A stretch of DNA of 64,000 bases from Calothrix sp. HK-06 (GCF_001904745.1 NZ_MRCD01000024.1:1-64000), one strand, 5' to 3'. Shown: positions 25,288 to 35,778, counted from the stretch's first letter. Made by a program: numbers and translations. The notes: generated from the letters alone by a model not told the origin.

Positions 25288-26619
25288 TTATGATTGTGGG
25301 ATAACTGTGTCCCCATCTCTAAGATTAAGTAATCCAGAAGTTACAACTTTGTCATTAGGTTTCAGTCCTTCTAACACCTGATAATTATTACCAGTCGCAT
25401 TACCCAACTTCACCTGTCTTTGTCTGGCAATATATTTTCCTGAATTATCTGGTAATGCTTCTGCTACGAAAACAAAAGTCCCTCCACCAACACGCGATAC
25501 TGCTGTACCTGGAACTAATGCTCCCTGACGTTGATTCCAAATTATTCGTGCGCGTACAAATTGGTCTGGTTTTAACTCATTTTTAGAGTTGTTGTAGAGA
25601 GCCTTAATGAGTGCAGACTGTGCGTTACCAGGGTTTGGCGCCACAAAAAACACACGACTTGTACCAATGGTGTTACCTTGAAGGTTTAGTATATTAACTT
25701 GCGTTCCATTTTTTACTTTAGCCGCGCGCTCAACTGGAACGATGATATGTACTTCGAGAGGTTGCTCTTGAGTAATTGTTAATAATTGTGCATTATGATT
25801 GACTAAATCACCAACTTTAATAGGAACTTCTCTAATTACACCTGTAAAGGGAGCGGTGATGCGGTAGTTGGTTTGAGTTGGTTGAGGTGTTGGTTTTACA
25901 GCAGGGGTTTGCGCTTGTTGGATAAGTTTTTGTGCTTGAGCTACAGCAGCTTGCTGTGTTTGAATTCTTGATTGGATAACTTTTAAGTTTGTTTTAGCTG
26001 CTGCAAGACGGTTTGCGTAGATATCTTTTGTTTGTCGTGGAACGGCGCCTTCAGATGCCAGAGTATTATATCGGTCGAATACTTGCTGGTTAGAATTGAC
26101 TTCAGCTAAAATACCCGTGCGTTCAGCTTCAAGAGAAGCAAGAGTGGAGCGGGCAATATCAAGCTGTGACTGTGCTGTTAAAGCTGCACTATTAACAGTT
26201 GGAGCAGGTAGTGCTACTGGTTGAGGTGGTGGTTCTATTTGTAGAATAGGCGCCCCTTCTTTGATTGTTTGACCAGGTTTGATAAAAATTTGAGTAATTT
26301 TTCCTTGAATTTTAGAACTGAGCGTTTCGGAACGACGCGATTGTAAGCTGGCAACAAAATCTGAGCTTTCTTGAATAGTTCCTGATTGAATGGTTGAAAG
26401 CTTGACGGGTACTGCTGGTGTTTGTGTCTGGGTGGTAGTAGTGGTTTGGGTTGTTCTTTGTGTAGGAATTAGAAAACGCCAAACAGCTACAGAAGTTCCA
26501 AGTACTGCGAGTAAAGCGAACAAAGGCAAAAGCCACGGTCTAGTACGACGCGGTTGAAGTGCAGTAGGGTTTCCGCTTTCGTTTTCGTTACTATCGGTTT
26601 GCGGTTCTGAAGGGGTCAT
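25288..26619 (-). CDS. RND-type efflux periplasmic adaptor (HlyD/MFP family)
   Basis: 443 residues. An N-terminal membrane anchor lies at about 28-50 (RPWLLPLFALLAVLGTSVAVW), then a Thr/Gln-rich linker. The lipoyl half SRRSETLSSKIQGKITQIFI and GQTIKEGAPILQIEPP follows, then a coiled-coil hairpin (about 140-240), a second lipoyl half (ITAPFTGVIREVPIKVGDLV) and a beta-barrel/membrane-proximal domain ending LKPNDKVVTSGLLNLRDGD. No RND pump or outer-membrane channel gene is next to it, so it is an orphan adaptor. Confidence 0.88.
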   Translation of the reverse strand: MTPSEPQTDSNENESGNPTALQPRRTRPWLLPLFALLAVLGTSVAVWRFLIPTQRTTQTTTTTQTQTPAVPVKLSTIQSGTIQESSDFVASLQSRRSETLSSKIQGKITQIFIKPGQTIKEGAPILQIEPPPQPVALPAPTVNSAALTAQSQLDIARSTLASLEAERTGILAEVNSNQQVFDRYNTLASEGAVPRQTKDIYANRLAAAKTNLKVIQSRIQTQQAAVAQAQKLIQQAQTPAVKPTPQPTQTNYRITAPFTGVIREVPIKVGDLVNHNAQLLTITQEQPLEVHIIVPVERAAKVKNGTQVNILNLQGNTIGTSRVFFVAPNPGNAQSALIKALYNNSKNELKPDQFVRARIIWNQRQGALVPGTAVSRVGGGTFVFVAEALPDNSGKYIARQRQVKLGNATGNNYQVLEGLKPNDKVVTSGLLNLRDGDTVIPQS

Positions 26620-26830
26620 GGCAAACTTTTACCTTATATAGTGAATGAGTAACTAGTAAGTTAAAATCAGGTGATTTATATTTGTAGGCTTTTCTATGTT
26701 CGTGAATGATAAGCTTAAGCTTACATATTTAATAGCTCTTTTGTCTTATTAGTATTTGCTGAATTTTTTATTTTTGATGTGATTAATATTGTTATATTTT
26801 TGTGCGTGTGTTTAAAGAGACAAATAAAAA

Positions 26831-26851
26831 GAACAGGCAGGATGCCTGTTC
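26831..26851 (-). terminator. hairpin downstream of S41 peptidase gene
   Basis: GAACAGGC and GCCTGTTC pair over a 5-base loop, 27 bp beyond the stop codon at 26878 on the minus strand. It belongs to the same dispersed family as 5567-5589. Confidence 0.5.
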
Positions 26852-26877
26852 CACAAGATTAATTATGTATAAAAAGA

Positions 26878-28152
26878 TTATTTGGTATTGCTGAGTACTA
26901 CTTCTATAGCTTTTTCTTTTTGGGGGTCGGCGCCTTGGGCGTATTCTAAAGTAAAGGGTACACTGATATCTGGCGTAACGCCTTTACCTTCGAGCCGAGT
27001 ACCATTTACGAATACATTTGTGACTGCTACATATAATAAAGTACCATCTTGCATGATAAATGGGCGCCCAGCTACAACGGCGCCTAAAGTTTTAGTACCA
27101 ATGACTGAGCCAATTTTATACTGTTGGAACCCATAAGCGATAATTTCTTTACTACTTCTGCTACCTTCATTGATTAGCATAACGACAGGTTTTTTCCAAT
27201 GAGAATCATAAGTTACGCGCGAACCATTACGGGCAATACTAGTAACACTTGGCCCCTGACCTGTGAACACAGTTAGGTAATTAGTATTTCCTCCACCCCA
27301 ACCTGCACGTAAATCTAAAATCAATGCATCTGCATCTTTGAGACGGTCGTATAGCAAATCATATATAAGCTTTTCTTGAGATGGGTCAGCCGCATTAGCC
27401 CAAATATGAACGTAACCAATCTTTTTATTTTGACGCTCGATTATTTGAGTACTAACTCGTTGAGCATCAACAAACATCGTAGTTGCATCATATACTTTTG
27501 GTGTTACGACTATTTCTTGTTTACTGTTGGTGTCTGCTTGACGCTGAATTTGTATTGTAACCTTTTGCCCTGCTTTAAGTGCAAATGATTGTACAGGTTG
27601 ATATGGTTGTTTATTTACGCTTAATATTTCATCACCAACTTTTATACCTGCTTTTATTGCTGGGCTTTCATCTAAAATAGCACTGACGTATGTTTTACCG
27701 TTTATGGCTTTTGTGAAAATACCAATATCGGTGTATTCAAATTTGCCTTTGGGGAAAAATGGTTTGAGTCTATTTAGTGACTTTCTATCGCGTGGTTGAA
27801 AAATACCTAGTAGTTGATAATAACTTTGTTCATCAGGAGTGTAAAAGCGCGTGTGTGAAGTTCGTAACTCAGCTAGCATCTGGTTGACAACAGCAGCAAA
27901 CTCTTGTGATGATTTAGACTTAAGAGCTTGTGGTTTGTACTTATCACGCATCGCTTGCCAATTGATTCCATTAAACTTAGGGTCGTAGAAGTTATCATTG
28001 ATAGTCTGCCAAACTTCATCAAATACCTTTGCTTGTGGTTGTGCTAGCGTTGGAAGTAGTGGTGATGCCAACCACAGCGTTAGCATGACAACGATACTAA
28101 GGAGGAATGCAGCTAAATAATGCTTATTGGTAGAAAATTTAAATTGTTTCAT
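26878..28152 (-). CDS. S41 family peptidase with PDZ domain, exported
   Basis: 424 residues. The N-terminal hydrophobic segment (HYLAAFLLSIVVMLTLWLAS) is a signal or anchor. A helical S41 N-terminal region contains LAELRTSHTRFYTP, and a PDZ-like domain lies at about 115-205 (DESPAIKAGIKVGDEILSVN). The peptidase core has ALILDLRAGWGGG and the probable nucleophile in NEGSRSSKEII. The position of the CtpA-type lysine is not Lys (GTKTLGAVV), whereas a His is present in SHTRF, so the active site looks more tricorn/IRBP-like than the Ser-Lys dyad of CtpA. Confidence 0.87.
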   Translation of the reverse strand: MKQFKFSTNKHYLAAFLLSIVVMLTLWLASPLLPTLAQPQAKVFDEVWQTINDNFYDPKFNGINWQAMRDKYKPQALKSKSSQEFAAVVNQMLAELRTSHTRFYTPDEQSYYQLLGIFQPRDRKSLNRLKPFFPKGKFEYTDIGIFTKAINGKTYVSAILDESPAIKAGIKVGDEILSVNKQPYQPVQSFALKAGQKVTIQIQRQADTNSKQEIVVTPKVYDATTMFVDAQRVSTQIIERQNKKIGYVHIWANAADPSQEKLIYDLLYDRLKDADALILDLRAGWGGGNTNYLTVFTGQGPSVTSIARNGSRVTYDSHWKKPVVMLINEGSRSSKEIIAYGFQQYKIGSVIGTKTLGAVVAGRPFIMQDGTLLYVAVTNVFVNGTRLEGKGVTPDISVPFTLEYAQGADPQKEKAIEVVLSNTK

Positions 28153-28177
28153 TTAAATTACGTAGGGAGTAGTGTTA

Positions 28178-29071
28178 ATGTATCAACGTTGGATAATATC
28201 TAGTTTAAGCATTTTACTTAGTATCGTTGTGGCAGCTTGTTCTAACGTTGCTACATCTCAACCTCAACAAATAACTACAACACCAACGGCGCCACAACAG
28301 TTAGCACAACGAGTAGTTGCACTTACGCCTCTATCGGCAGACATAATTTATAGACTTGATCAAAATAAACTTGTGGGAATTGCTGGTAGTTCGGTGTTAA
28401 ATAAAGACTCGCGTTTTCAAGACATTACGAGTGTAGCTCAAGGAAGAACACAGCCAAACCTAGAAAAAATTGTAGCGCTCAAACCTGACTTAGTTATTGG
28501 CGCCTCTGGTTTTTCTGACCAGACTCTTAAACGTCTACAGGAATTAAATATTAGTACGCTAGCAACAAAAATAGATAGCTGGAAAGCACTAGAAGAACTA
28601 ACGACGACTTTAGCTGTTAGAATAGGCGCCAGTCCCAAACCGTTACTAGATAAGTATCAGCAGCTTTTAGGACAAGGTACTAACACAAACAAAAATACTT
28701 CAGCTTTAGTATTAGTTAGCCGTCAGCCGATTTTAACTCCAAATAAAAATAGCTGGGCAGGAGATATGCTCAACCAGTTTCAAGTCAAAAACATTGCTGC
28801 TGACTTACAGGGTAAAAGTTCATTTGGTGGATATGTGACTTTATCACCTGAAAAAATTTTAGAAGCAAACCCAGAATCTATAATTCTTGTTAATACACCG
28901 GGTAATTCGGAGCAAGAGATGATTGACGGATTTAAAAAAGAAACATTTTGGCAAAAATTACAAGCGACAAAAAATAATAGAGTATATGTATTTGATTATC
29001 TAGGCTTAGTAAACCCTGGAAGTATTGATGCAATTGAAAAAGCTGCCGAAAAGCTCCAAAAAATAACGTAG
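28178..29071 (+). CDS. ABC substrate-binding lipoprotein, BtuF/FhuD-like
   Basis: 297 residues from the ATG at 28178, chosen over the GTG at 28172 because GGGAG lies 8 bases upstream. A lipoprotein signal peptide ends in IVVAAC. The helical-backbone binding fold is seen in QRVVALTPLSADIIYRL, LEKIVALKPDLVIGASG, PILTPNKNSWAGDML and GYVTLSPEKILEANPESIIL. Family members bind ferric siderophores, heme or cobalamin. No permease or ATPase is adjacent, so the transporter partners must be elsewhere. Confidence 0.87.
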   Translation: MYQRWIISSLSILLSIVVAACSNVATSQPQQITTTPTAPQQLAQRVVALTPLSADIIYRLDQNKLVGIAGSSVLNKDSRFQDITSVAQGRTQPNLEKIVALKPDLVIGASGFSDQTLKRLQELNISTLATKIDSWKALEELTTTLAVRIGASPKPLLDKYQQLLGQGTNTNKNTSALVLVSRQPILTPNKNSWAGDMLNQFQVKNIAADLQGKSSFGGYVTLSPEKILEANPESIILVNTPGNSEQEMIDGFKKETFWQKLQATKNNRVYVFDYLGLVNPGSIDAIEKAAEKLQKIT

Positions 29072-29078
29072 CAAGAAA

Positions 29079-29717
29079 TTATGTTCCCACGCGAGAGCGA
29101 AGATGATCGGGTAGATGATGCCGATCGCCTAGTATTTCTAACAAAGGGCCATTTACGTCAAATTTAACCATACTTACCGACGCGACCAAAATATTCACCC
29201 GATAGCGATAGCGTCCCAAATCAATTCCCAGTAAACTGCAAAGCATAATCCGAATCGTGGCTTTATGGGAAACTACTAAAACATTACCTTGGGGATGTTT
29301 TTCTTGAATTTCAGCAATTACAGGCATAGAACGGTTAGCAATATCTACCGCAGTTTCTCCACCTATGGGCGCATTCCAAGCGGGTTCTGTCAACCATTTT
29401 ACATAATTTTCTGGGTAATTCTCTTGAACAAAGGATTTACTCTTAGTTTCCCAAGAGCCATAACTACCTTCTCTAAGTCCGTCACGCAACTGCATATCCA
29501 TACCAATAGCATCACAAAATGGCTTGGCAGTAGCAATTGTGCGCTTCATAGTGCTAACATAAACACCTGACCACTTCAATTTTTGATAAACATCGGCAAA
29601 ACTCTCTGCCATCTGCATCCCTTCAGATGTTAACTCCGCATCAGTTTCACCGCAGAAATTTCCACTTTGACTAAAAGTAGTTTCTCCATGTCGCAGTAAA
29701 TATAAATTGAGTGTCAT
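29079..29717 (-). CDS. histidine phosphatase family protein (phosphoglycerate-mutase-like)
   Basis: 212 residues from the ATG at 29717; a GTG at 29846 would add 43 residues that look unrelated. The RHG motif is YLLRHGET at about residues 6-13. The second catalytic His is in VLVVSHKATIRIML, and SGVYVSTMKRTIATA plus DGLREGSYGSWETKS supply the remaining phosphate-pocket Arg and Glu. It could be a phosphoglycerate mutase, alpha-ribazole phosphatase or sugar phosphatase. It is convergent to the BtuF-like lipoprotein with a 7-bp gap. Confidence 0.85.
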   Translation of the reverse strand: MTLNLYLLRHGETTFSQSGNFCGETDAELTSEGMQMAESFADVYQKLKWSGVYVSTMKRTIATAKPFCDAIGMDMQLRDGLREGSYGSWETKSKSFVQENYPENYVKWLTEPAWNAPIGGETAVDIANRSMPVIAEIQEKHPQGNVLVVSHKATIRIMLCSLLGIDLGRYRYRVNILVASVSMVKFDVNGPLLEILGDRHHLPDHLRSRVGT

Positions 29718-30470
29718 AGCTTGTATTGCGATTGGGATAAAGGAGTTTGTACCTAAATAAAATACCATCAATCTCGCAATAGAAGATGTGAGTAGCCAAC
29801 AAAACGTAGTAAATCGTAAGAAATGCCCGTTTGAATGCTTGCCCACTGCATTTATATAAACTCACGTTCACATTTAACTAATCTGTTCTAGTTTCGTATA
29901 CAAAAATCGCTTGAGCTTGGTGGAAAAAACATCATGTGCCCTACTACTGATGAACTAATAGGGGGCTTATCCCTGATTCGCTCTTCTGTATCCTACGAGA
30001 AAAGGGAGAGTTAATGTACTCCCCTCTTCTTGCGTTCAAAGGGATTAGGGGAGAGATTTGAAACATATATCTAATATATTTTGTGTTTATATAAATACCA
30101 TTACAAACTAACTAAATGTTTTTTAGGTTAATTCTCTGTTTATATTTAACCTTCAAATATCAGTAATTTTTCGGTGTCATTAACCCAGCAGCAATCAAAT
30201 TGAGTTTTAAGCATTTATTCATAAATAAAAATAAAGACTTTAAAAATTCATTGAGTGATTTATTTATTATTTGAGCGCAAGAATTTTGGCAATGTGTATG
30301 TTATGCTTGTCGTAGAAAGGCTGAGAGCGACATTTATTTTATAAATAAGTATAGCTTTTGACTACAAGCAAATTAAAAATAGGTATTTATAGAAACCTGA
30401 GTTTAGTTGTTCCAATACGTTTACCTTCGTTTATCATAGTTTACTGCTACACACTTCCTTTTCAAAAACT
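29718..30470. other. 753-bp AT-rich region without a supported gene
   Basis: No coding region was recognised beyond the doubtful N-terminal extension of the phosphatase. It lies between a minus-strand and a plus-strand gene and so contains both promoters. No strong repeat or palindrome was seen, and GGCGCC is absent. Confidence 0.5.
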
Positions 30471-31631
30471 ATGAAGCAAGGTACAAACCTTTGTAACAAT
30501 CTAAAATCTATCAGGACTCGTCTAGGCATGAGCCAGCAAGATTTAGCAAATATTGCGGGTGTCACTCGTCAGACTATAAGTGGCGTTGAATCTGGACAAT
30601 ACACTCCTAATGTTGCTATAACCTTACGGTTGGCTAAGGCACTTGGTTGTAAAGTCGAAGATTTGTTCTGGATGGAGGAAGATTTACCAACTGTTGAAGC
30701 AGTCGTTACTAAAACAGTTTTAACAAAAGGAAAGTTACGAGTTAGTTTGGCAAGGGTTGGAGGTCAATGGATAGCTCATCCTCTAATTGGAAAAGATGCA
30801 TTTCGTACCGAAATGATACCAGTAGATGCAGAGACTATTTATTGTAACAACTTGCAGGAAGAAGCCTTTGACCAAATGCATACAAGTAAAATCTTGGTGC
30901 GAGTGCTAGATGATACTGAAAAATTGCAAAATTCAGTTTCAATAGCAGGTTGTACACCTATAATTTCTCTTTGGGCTAAAGCTAGCGAACGTTGGCATCC
31001 GCAGTTACGAGTGCATTATACTTTTGCTAATAGCATGGATGCATTGCGCTCTTTAGCTAGAGGTGAGCTTCATATTGCTGGTATGCATTTATATGACTCA
31101 AAAACGCAGGAATACAATATCCCTTTTGTGAGGGAGGTTTTATCCGATAAAGAGGCTGTTTTAATTAGTATTGGTGTCTGGGAAGAAGGATTGTTGGTAC
31201 CTTTAGGCAACCCGCTGAAAATTAAAACGATTGCGGATTTGGTGGAAGCAAAAGCGACTATTGTTAACCGCGAAATTGGCGCCGGAAGTCGGATGATTTT
31301 AGAACGACAAATGGAACAAGAGCAGGTACCAGCATCAGCAGTCCAAGGATTTGAGCATACTGTTCGTAGTCACCAAGACGTTGCAACAGCTGTTATTTCG
31401 GGAATTGCGGATGCAGGTATTAGTACAGCTTCTATCGCTGCTATGTTTGGATTGGGATTTGTGCCTCTGCATTCGTCACGTTATGACTTGGTAGTTCTTA
31501 GCTCATATCTTGATGAACCACCAGTTCAGCAGTTGCTCGGTACTTTGGAACATCGCTTTGTAAAATCTCAATTAGAAATACTTGGCGGTTATGATACTAG
31601 CTCTCTCGGAGAAGTGGTAGCAAGTATCTAG
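30471..31631 (+). CDS. XRE-family regulator fused to a periplasmic-binding-protein-like domain
   Basis: 386 residues. Residues about 8-66 are an XRE helix-turn-helix (RTRLGMSQQDLANIAGVTRQ, then TISGVESGQYTP and KALGCKVEDLFW). From about residue 85 a PBP-like (PF12727-type) ligand domain follows: VSIAGCTPIISLWAKASE, LRSLARGELHIAGMHLYD and VATAVISGIADAGISTAS. This architecture is used by oxyanion-responsive regulators in diazotrophs. The gene lies 148 bp upstream of a nitrogenase iron protein gene on the same strand. The dual VnfR repressors of Anabaena variabilis V-nitrogenase are a functional analogy recalled from the literature; identity could not be checked. Confidence 0.82.
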   Translation: MKQGTNLCNNLKSIRTRLGMSQQDLANIAGVTRQTISGVESGQYTPNVAITLRLAKALGCKVEDLFWMEEDLPTVEAVVTKTVLTKGKLRVSLARVGGQWIAHPLIGKDAFRTEMIPVDAETIYCNNLQEEAFDQMHTSKILVRVLDDTEKLQNSVSIAGCTPIISLWAKASERWHPQLRVHYTFANSMDALRSLARGELHIAGMHLYDSKTQEYNIPFVREVLSDKEAVLISIGVWEEGLLVPLGNPLKIKTIADLVEAKATIVNREIGAGSRMILERQMEQEQVPASAVQGFEHTVRSHQDVATAVISGIADAGISTASIAAMFGLGFVPLHSSRYDLVVLSSYLDEPPVQQLLGTLEHRFVKSQLEILGGYDTSSLGEVVASI

Positions 31632-32754
<1,123 letters not shown>

Positions 32755-32792
32755 GATTTTTACTCTTCTTTAAAGACGTAGTAAAAATTCAT

Positions 32793-32815
32793 AAGTGGGC
32801 GAAATTTGCCCACTT
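32793..32815 (+). terminator. terminator hairpin downstream of nifH
   Basis: AAGTGGGC and GCCCACTT pair over a 7-base loop 38 bp after the stop. A T-run follows only about 17 bases later, so it may be an mRNA-stabilising or moderate terminator hairpin. Confidence 0.6.
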
Positions 32816-33004
32816 ACTCCCAAGCACAAAAGTTTTTTTAATTCGGAGGTTAAATAATGCTTTAATTAATAGTCAATTATATTGACACTCAAAGATAATT
32901 ATACGCGAAATACTAATATTGTTTTTCGTATTCTGCAATTGGTTGATTAATTCATAACTGGAATGGGAAATTATTTTTCCATTCTTTTTTATTTTATACC
33001 GTAA

Positions 33005-33022
33005 GGTGGACCGAAGCCCACC
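33005..33022 (-). terminator. hairpin after the repeat-protein gene
   Basis: GGTGG and CCACC pair around ACCGAAGC just beyond the minus-strand stop at 33028. It resembles a common dispersed GGTGGGC-type repeat. Confidence 0.4.
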
Positions 33023-33027
33023 CTACT

Positions 33028-34407
33028 TTACTCTAAATCGCTATCTATCTGATTAATTTCTTCGTCTAGCAATATAGCATCGATTGAAATTACTTGGACT
33101 CCGCTTTGTGATTGTAAAATAAATACTGCTTCGGAACTAGCATCTTCGGGTTTCTCTGTTTCTACGGCACTAATTATAAGTAGGTCTTCGTCTAAAGTAC
33201 TTGGAGTTTCTAATGACTCAGTATCAAAGGTGCTGTAATTTAATGTATCAGTTGCATACTCAACTTTATCATCAGTATCTTTAGTTTCCTCAGTATCAAC
33301 AGCAGCAATAATTAGTAGGTCTTCGTCTAGAATACTTGGAGTCTCTAATAACTCAGTATCAACGGCGCCATCATTTAAAGTTTCAGTAGCATATTCAACT
33401 TTATCATCAATATCTTCAACTTCCTTAGTATCAACGGCGGCAATAATTAGTAGGTCTTCGTCTAGAATACTTGGAGTTTCTAATGACTCAGTATCAAAGG
33501 CGCTATCATTTAAAGTTTCAGTAGCATATTCAACTTTATCATCAATATCTTCAACTTCCTCAGTATCAACGGCGGCAATAATTAGTAGGTCTTCGTCTAG
33601 AATACTTGGAGTTTCTAATGACTCAGTATCAAAGGCGCCATCATTTAATGTATCAGTTTCATATTCAACTTTATCATCAGTATCTTGAACTTCTTCTGTT
33701 TCTGAGGCGCCAATAATTACTTGGTCTTCGTCTAGAATACTTGGAGTCTCTAATGACTCAGTATCAACGGCGCCATCATTTAATGTATCAGTAGCATATT
33801 CAAGTTTATTATCAGTATCTAGAATTTCTTCAGTTTCTGAGGCACCAATAATTAGTTGGTCTTCGTCTATAATATTTGGAGTCTCTAATGGTTGAGTATC
33901 CAAGACGGCATAATTTAACGTATCAGTTGCATATTCAGGTTTATAATCAGTGTGTTTAGCTTCCTCAATTTCTGAGGTGCTTATTACCTGTTGGTTTTGG
34001 TGTTGAATGCTTGGAGTATCTAATGGTTTAGTATTAAGGGCGCCGTAGTTTGATGTATCAGTTTTATACTGAAATGACTGATTAGGATTAAAGGTATTAT
34101 TTTGTACTGTATCAATTGTGCCACCGATAACAGCGTGAGTAGCTCCTTCAGCTACAGTTTTGACTGCATCTCCTACACCTTTAGCTGTCTGGAATAGACC
34201 ACCACCTATTGTTTTGGCGGCGCCTCCTAGACCTTTGGTAGTATGGTTAAAGCCTTGAGCAATTCTTCTTCCAGCAAAAGCTGCTGCTAATGAACCTAAT
34301 GTACCGCCAATAAGTCCACCTATAAGCGCTCGATTTAATCCAGGATTTTTTTCTTTTTCATTTACATTTTTGTATGAGGCGTCAAATCCTTGCTTATTTT
34401 CAATCAT
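33028..34407 (-). CDS. acidic tandem-repeat protein with N-terminal glycine zipper
   Basis: 459 residues. Residues about 25-100 are Gly/Ala-rich with GxxxG spacing (ALIGGLIGGTLGSLAAAFAG, then KGLGGAAKTIGGGLFQTAKG), like membrane or surface-interacting zippers. Residues about 115-430 consist of about seven copies of a 45-residue acidic unit, consensus Y-A-T-D-T-L-N-D-G-A-x-D-T-E-S-L-E-T-P-S and then ILDEDxLIIxAxxTEE. The repeat is also clear in DNA at a 135-bp period, with several units almost identical, which indicates recent expansion. No catalytic motif is seen. It lies upstream of nothing obvious and next to the AvaK-like gene. Confidence 0.8.
   Translation of the reverse strand: MIENKQGFDASYKNVNEKEKNPGLNRALIGGLIGGTLGSLAAAFAGRRIAQGFNHTTKGLGGAAKTIGGGLFQTAKGVGDAVKTVAEGATHAVIGGTIDTVQNNTFNPNQSFQYKTDTSNYGALNTKPLDTPSIQHQNQQVISTSEIEEAKHTDYKPEYATDTLNYAVLDTQPLETPNIIDEDQLIIGASETEEILDTDNKLEYATDTLNDGAVDTESLETPSILDEDQVIIGASETEEVQDTDDKVEYETDTLNDGAFDTESLETPSILDEDLLIIAAVDTEEVEDIDDKVEYATETLNDSAFDTESLETPSILDEDLLIIAAVDTKEVEDIDDKVEYATETLNDGAVDTELLETPSILDEDLLIIAAVDTEETKDTDDKVEYATDTLNYSTFDTESLETPSTLDEDLLIISAVETEKPEDASSEAVFILQSQSGVQVISIDAILLDEEINQIDSDLE
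33117..34062. repeat. 135-bp coding tandem repeat, about 7 copies
   Basis: The sequence TAGGTCTTCGTCTAGAATAC recurs exactly 135 bp apart (for example 33451 and 33586). The central copies differ by only a few bases while the outer copies are degenerate, typical of unequal-crossover growth. Confidence 0.85.
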
Positions 34408-34558
34408 AATTTTTTAGCTTCTTAAATAAAATAGATCATTTCTTTTGTTAATTTAACTACTAAAGATAATAGTTTAACCCTTCTTTTGATAGAAAATATA
34501 TTTTTTTTAATACTACTTTAGTTGTAATGTATATTAGTTCTAGATTAATTCATAAATA

Positions 34559-34587
34559 TAAAAAAAAGCCTCTTATAGGAGAGGCAT
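34559..34587 (-). terminator. rho-independent terminator for the AvaK-like gene
   Basis: On the minus strand, GCCTCT...AGAGGC forms a 6-bp stem with a 6-base loop followed directly by seven T residues, a textbook intrinsic terminator. It is about 75 bp beyond the stop at 34662, with a dispersed hairpin repeat (34628-34656) in between. Confidence 0.8.
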
Positions 34588-34627
34588 TGCTATAAACTGA
34601 TAAAAGACACTTTGACGGAGAAATACA

Positions 34628-34656
34628 TTGTAGAAACGTTACATGTAACGTCTCTA
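34628..34656. repeat. GTAGAGAC-family hairpin
   Basis: TTGTAGAAACGTTA and TAACGTCTCTA arms surround CATG. It is a close relative of the copy at 10163-10198 and lies between a stop codon and its terminator. Confidence 0.6.
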
Positions 34657-34661
34657 GCTAA

Positions 34662-35576
34662 TTACATGCGGTCATTTTTTTTGACAGTAGGGCGCCCGTC
34701 AGTATCAATATCCAATTCTTCACGGCGAATTGTTTCAGTTGCTTGTACTGTTTCGTGGTCTACAACTTTTGAAACTCGGACTTCTTCCCGCACAAAAGCT
34801 TCTTTTTGGATATCAGGAACTTCTTCGTAAATTTCCATATGGGCAACTTCACCTTCACGGAAAGTTGCGACATCAGTTGAAACTACTCTGCCTGCATCGG
34901 TAGGAGTTACTCGCTCAACAATAACTCGCTCTTTGTCAACTGATACAGAAACCCGTGCAGTCTCAGTTTCGACGTGCTTACCAATTGCTACTTCCCCAGC
35001 TTTACGACGCTGTGTGCTTGCAACTAACCGTTCTTCATAAAGTTTAAAGGTTTGGTCATCATGCACGCTGGTATCGTATAAGTCTGCATCTTGCGTATAG
35101 TTGTAAGTATCACGGTTATAAGTAGGAGTGCTATGTGCAACAGCCGCAGTTCCAACAACAGGCGCCACAGAAGCCGCATCAAGACGTGCTGATGTATCAA
35201 GAGGTGCTGATGCTTCTACTGCTGCTGGGCGATATGCTCCACGCACCCGCTCTTCGTAGTCGAAATCAAGCGCCATACCTTCTTTGTATTCAGGTAAGTC
35301 TTCTGCTTGCTGCTTTGTCATTTGGATATACACACGGTCGGCTTTAGAATCAATTTTGCCACGACCGATAGGTAGTAATACTTTTTTACCAAAAACCCAG
35401 AAACCTACATCAACGATAAGGTAGCGAAACTTTCCTTGGTCATCTACCAATGCATCACTAACTGTACCAATTTTATCATCACTACCCTGAGTATAAACAC
35501 TCATTCCTTTAATGTCGTTACCTTGAATGGTGTCGCGGTAATCTGGATCAAAATCACTAATTTTATGAAGAACCAT
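34662..35576 (-). CDS. PRC-barrel and DUF2382 domain protein, AvaK-like
   Basis: 304 residues. Residues about 20-105 form a PRC-barrel (KGMSVYTQGSDDKIGTVSDA, KFRYLIVDVGFWVFGKKVLL). A Pro/Ala/Thr linker follows, then a DUF2382 region at about 180-295 (FKLYEERLVASTQRRKAGEV, KERVIVERVTPTDAGRVV, EEVRVSKVVDHETVQATETI). This domain pair is that of AvaK, an akinete marker of Anabaena variabilis, and of general stress proteins of the YsnF type. A role in stress or cell differentiation is inferred. It has a strong intrinsic terminator. Confidence 0.85.
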   Translation of the reverse strand: MVLHKISDFDPDYRDTIQGNDIKGMSVYTQGSDDKIGTVSDALVDDQGKFRYLIVDVGFWVFGKKVLLPIGRGKIDSKADRVYIQMTKQQAEDLPEYKEGMALDFDYEERVRGAYRPAAVEASAPLDTSARLDAASVAPVVGTAAVAHSTPTYNRDTYNYTQDADLYDTSVHDDQTFKLYEERLVASTQRRKAGEVAIGKHVETETARVSVSVDKERVIVERVTPTDAGRVVSTDVATFREGEVAHMEIYEEVPDIQKEAFVREEVRVSKVVDHETVQATETIRREELDIDTDGRPTVKKNDRM

Positions 35577-35778
35577 TTTTTTATTACTTTTTCTTTACTT
35601 CACCTACAAAGTTAAGAACATAACTGGTTATAAACATCTTTCTAAGGAATGAGTTAATTAGCTTATTTAGTTATGAATTTATTTTATTAATGAATATAAT
35701 TTATGTCGTTATACAACTATGTAAGGTAAATATAAAATTTAGTTATAACTTGGTTATAAAGATTTTTATTTGTAAAAG

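Noticed and set aside
29718-29846. 43-residue N-terminal extension of the histidine phosphatase
   Set aside because: It needs a GTG start and has no similarity to the family; MTLNLYLLRHGET is the normal start.
33117-34062. possible CRISPR-like repeat array
   Set aside because: The 135-bp period is continuous coding sequence without spacers; it encodes 45-residue protein repeats.
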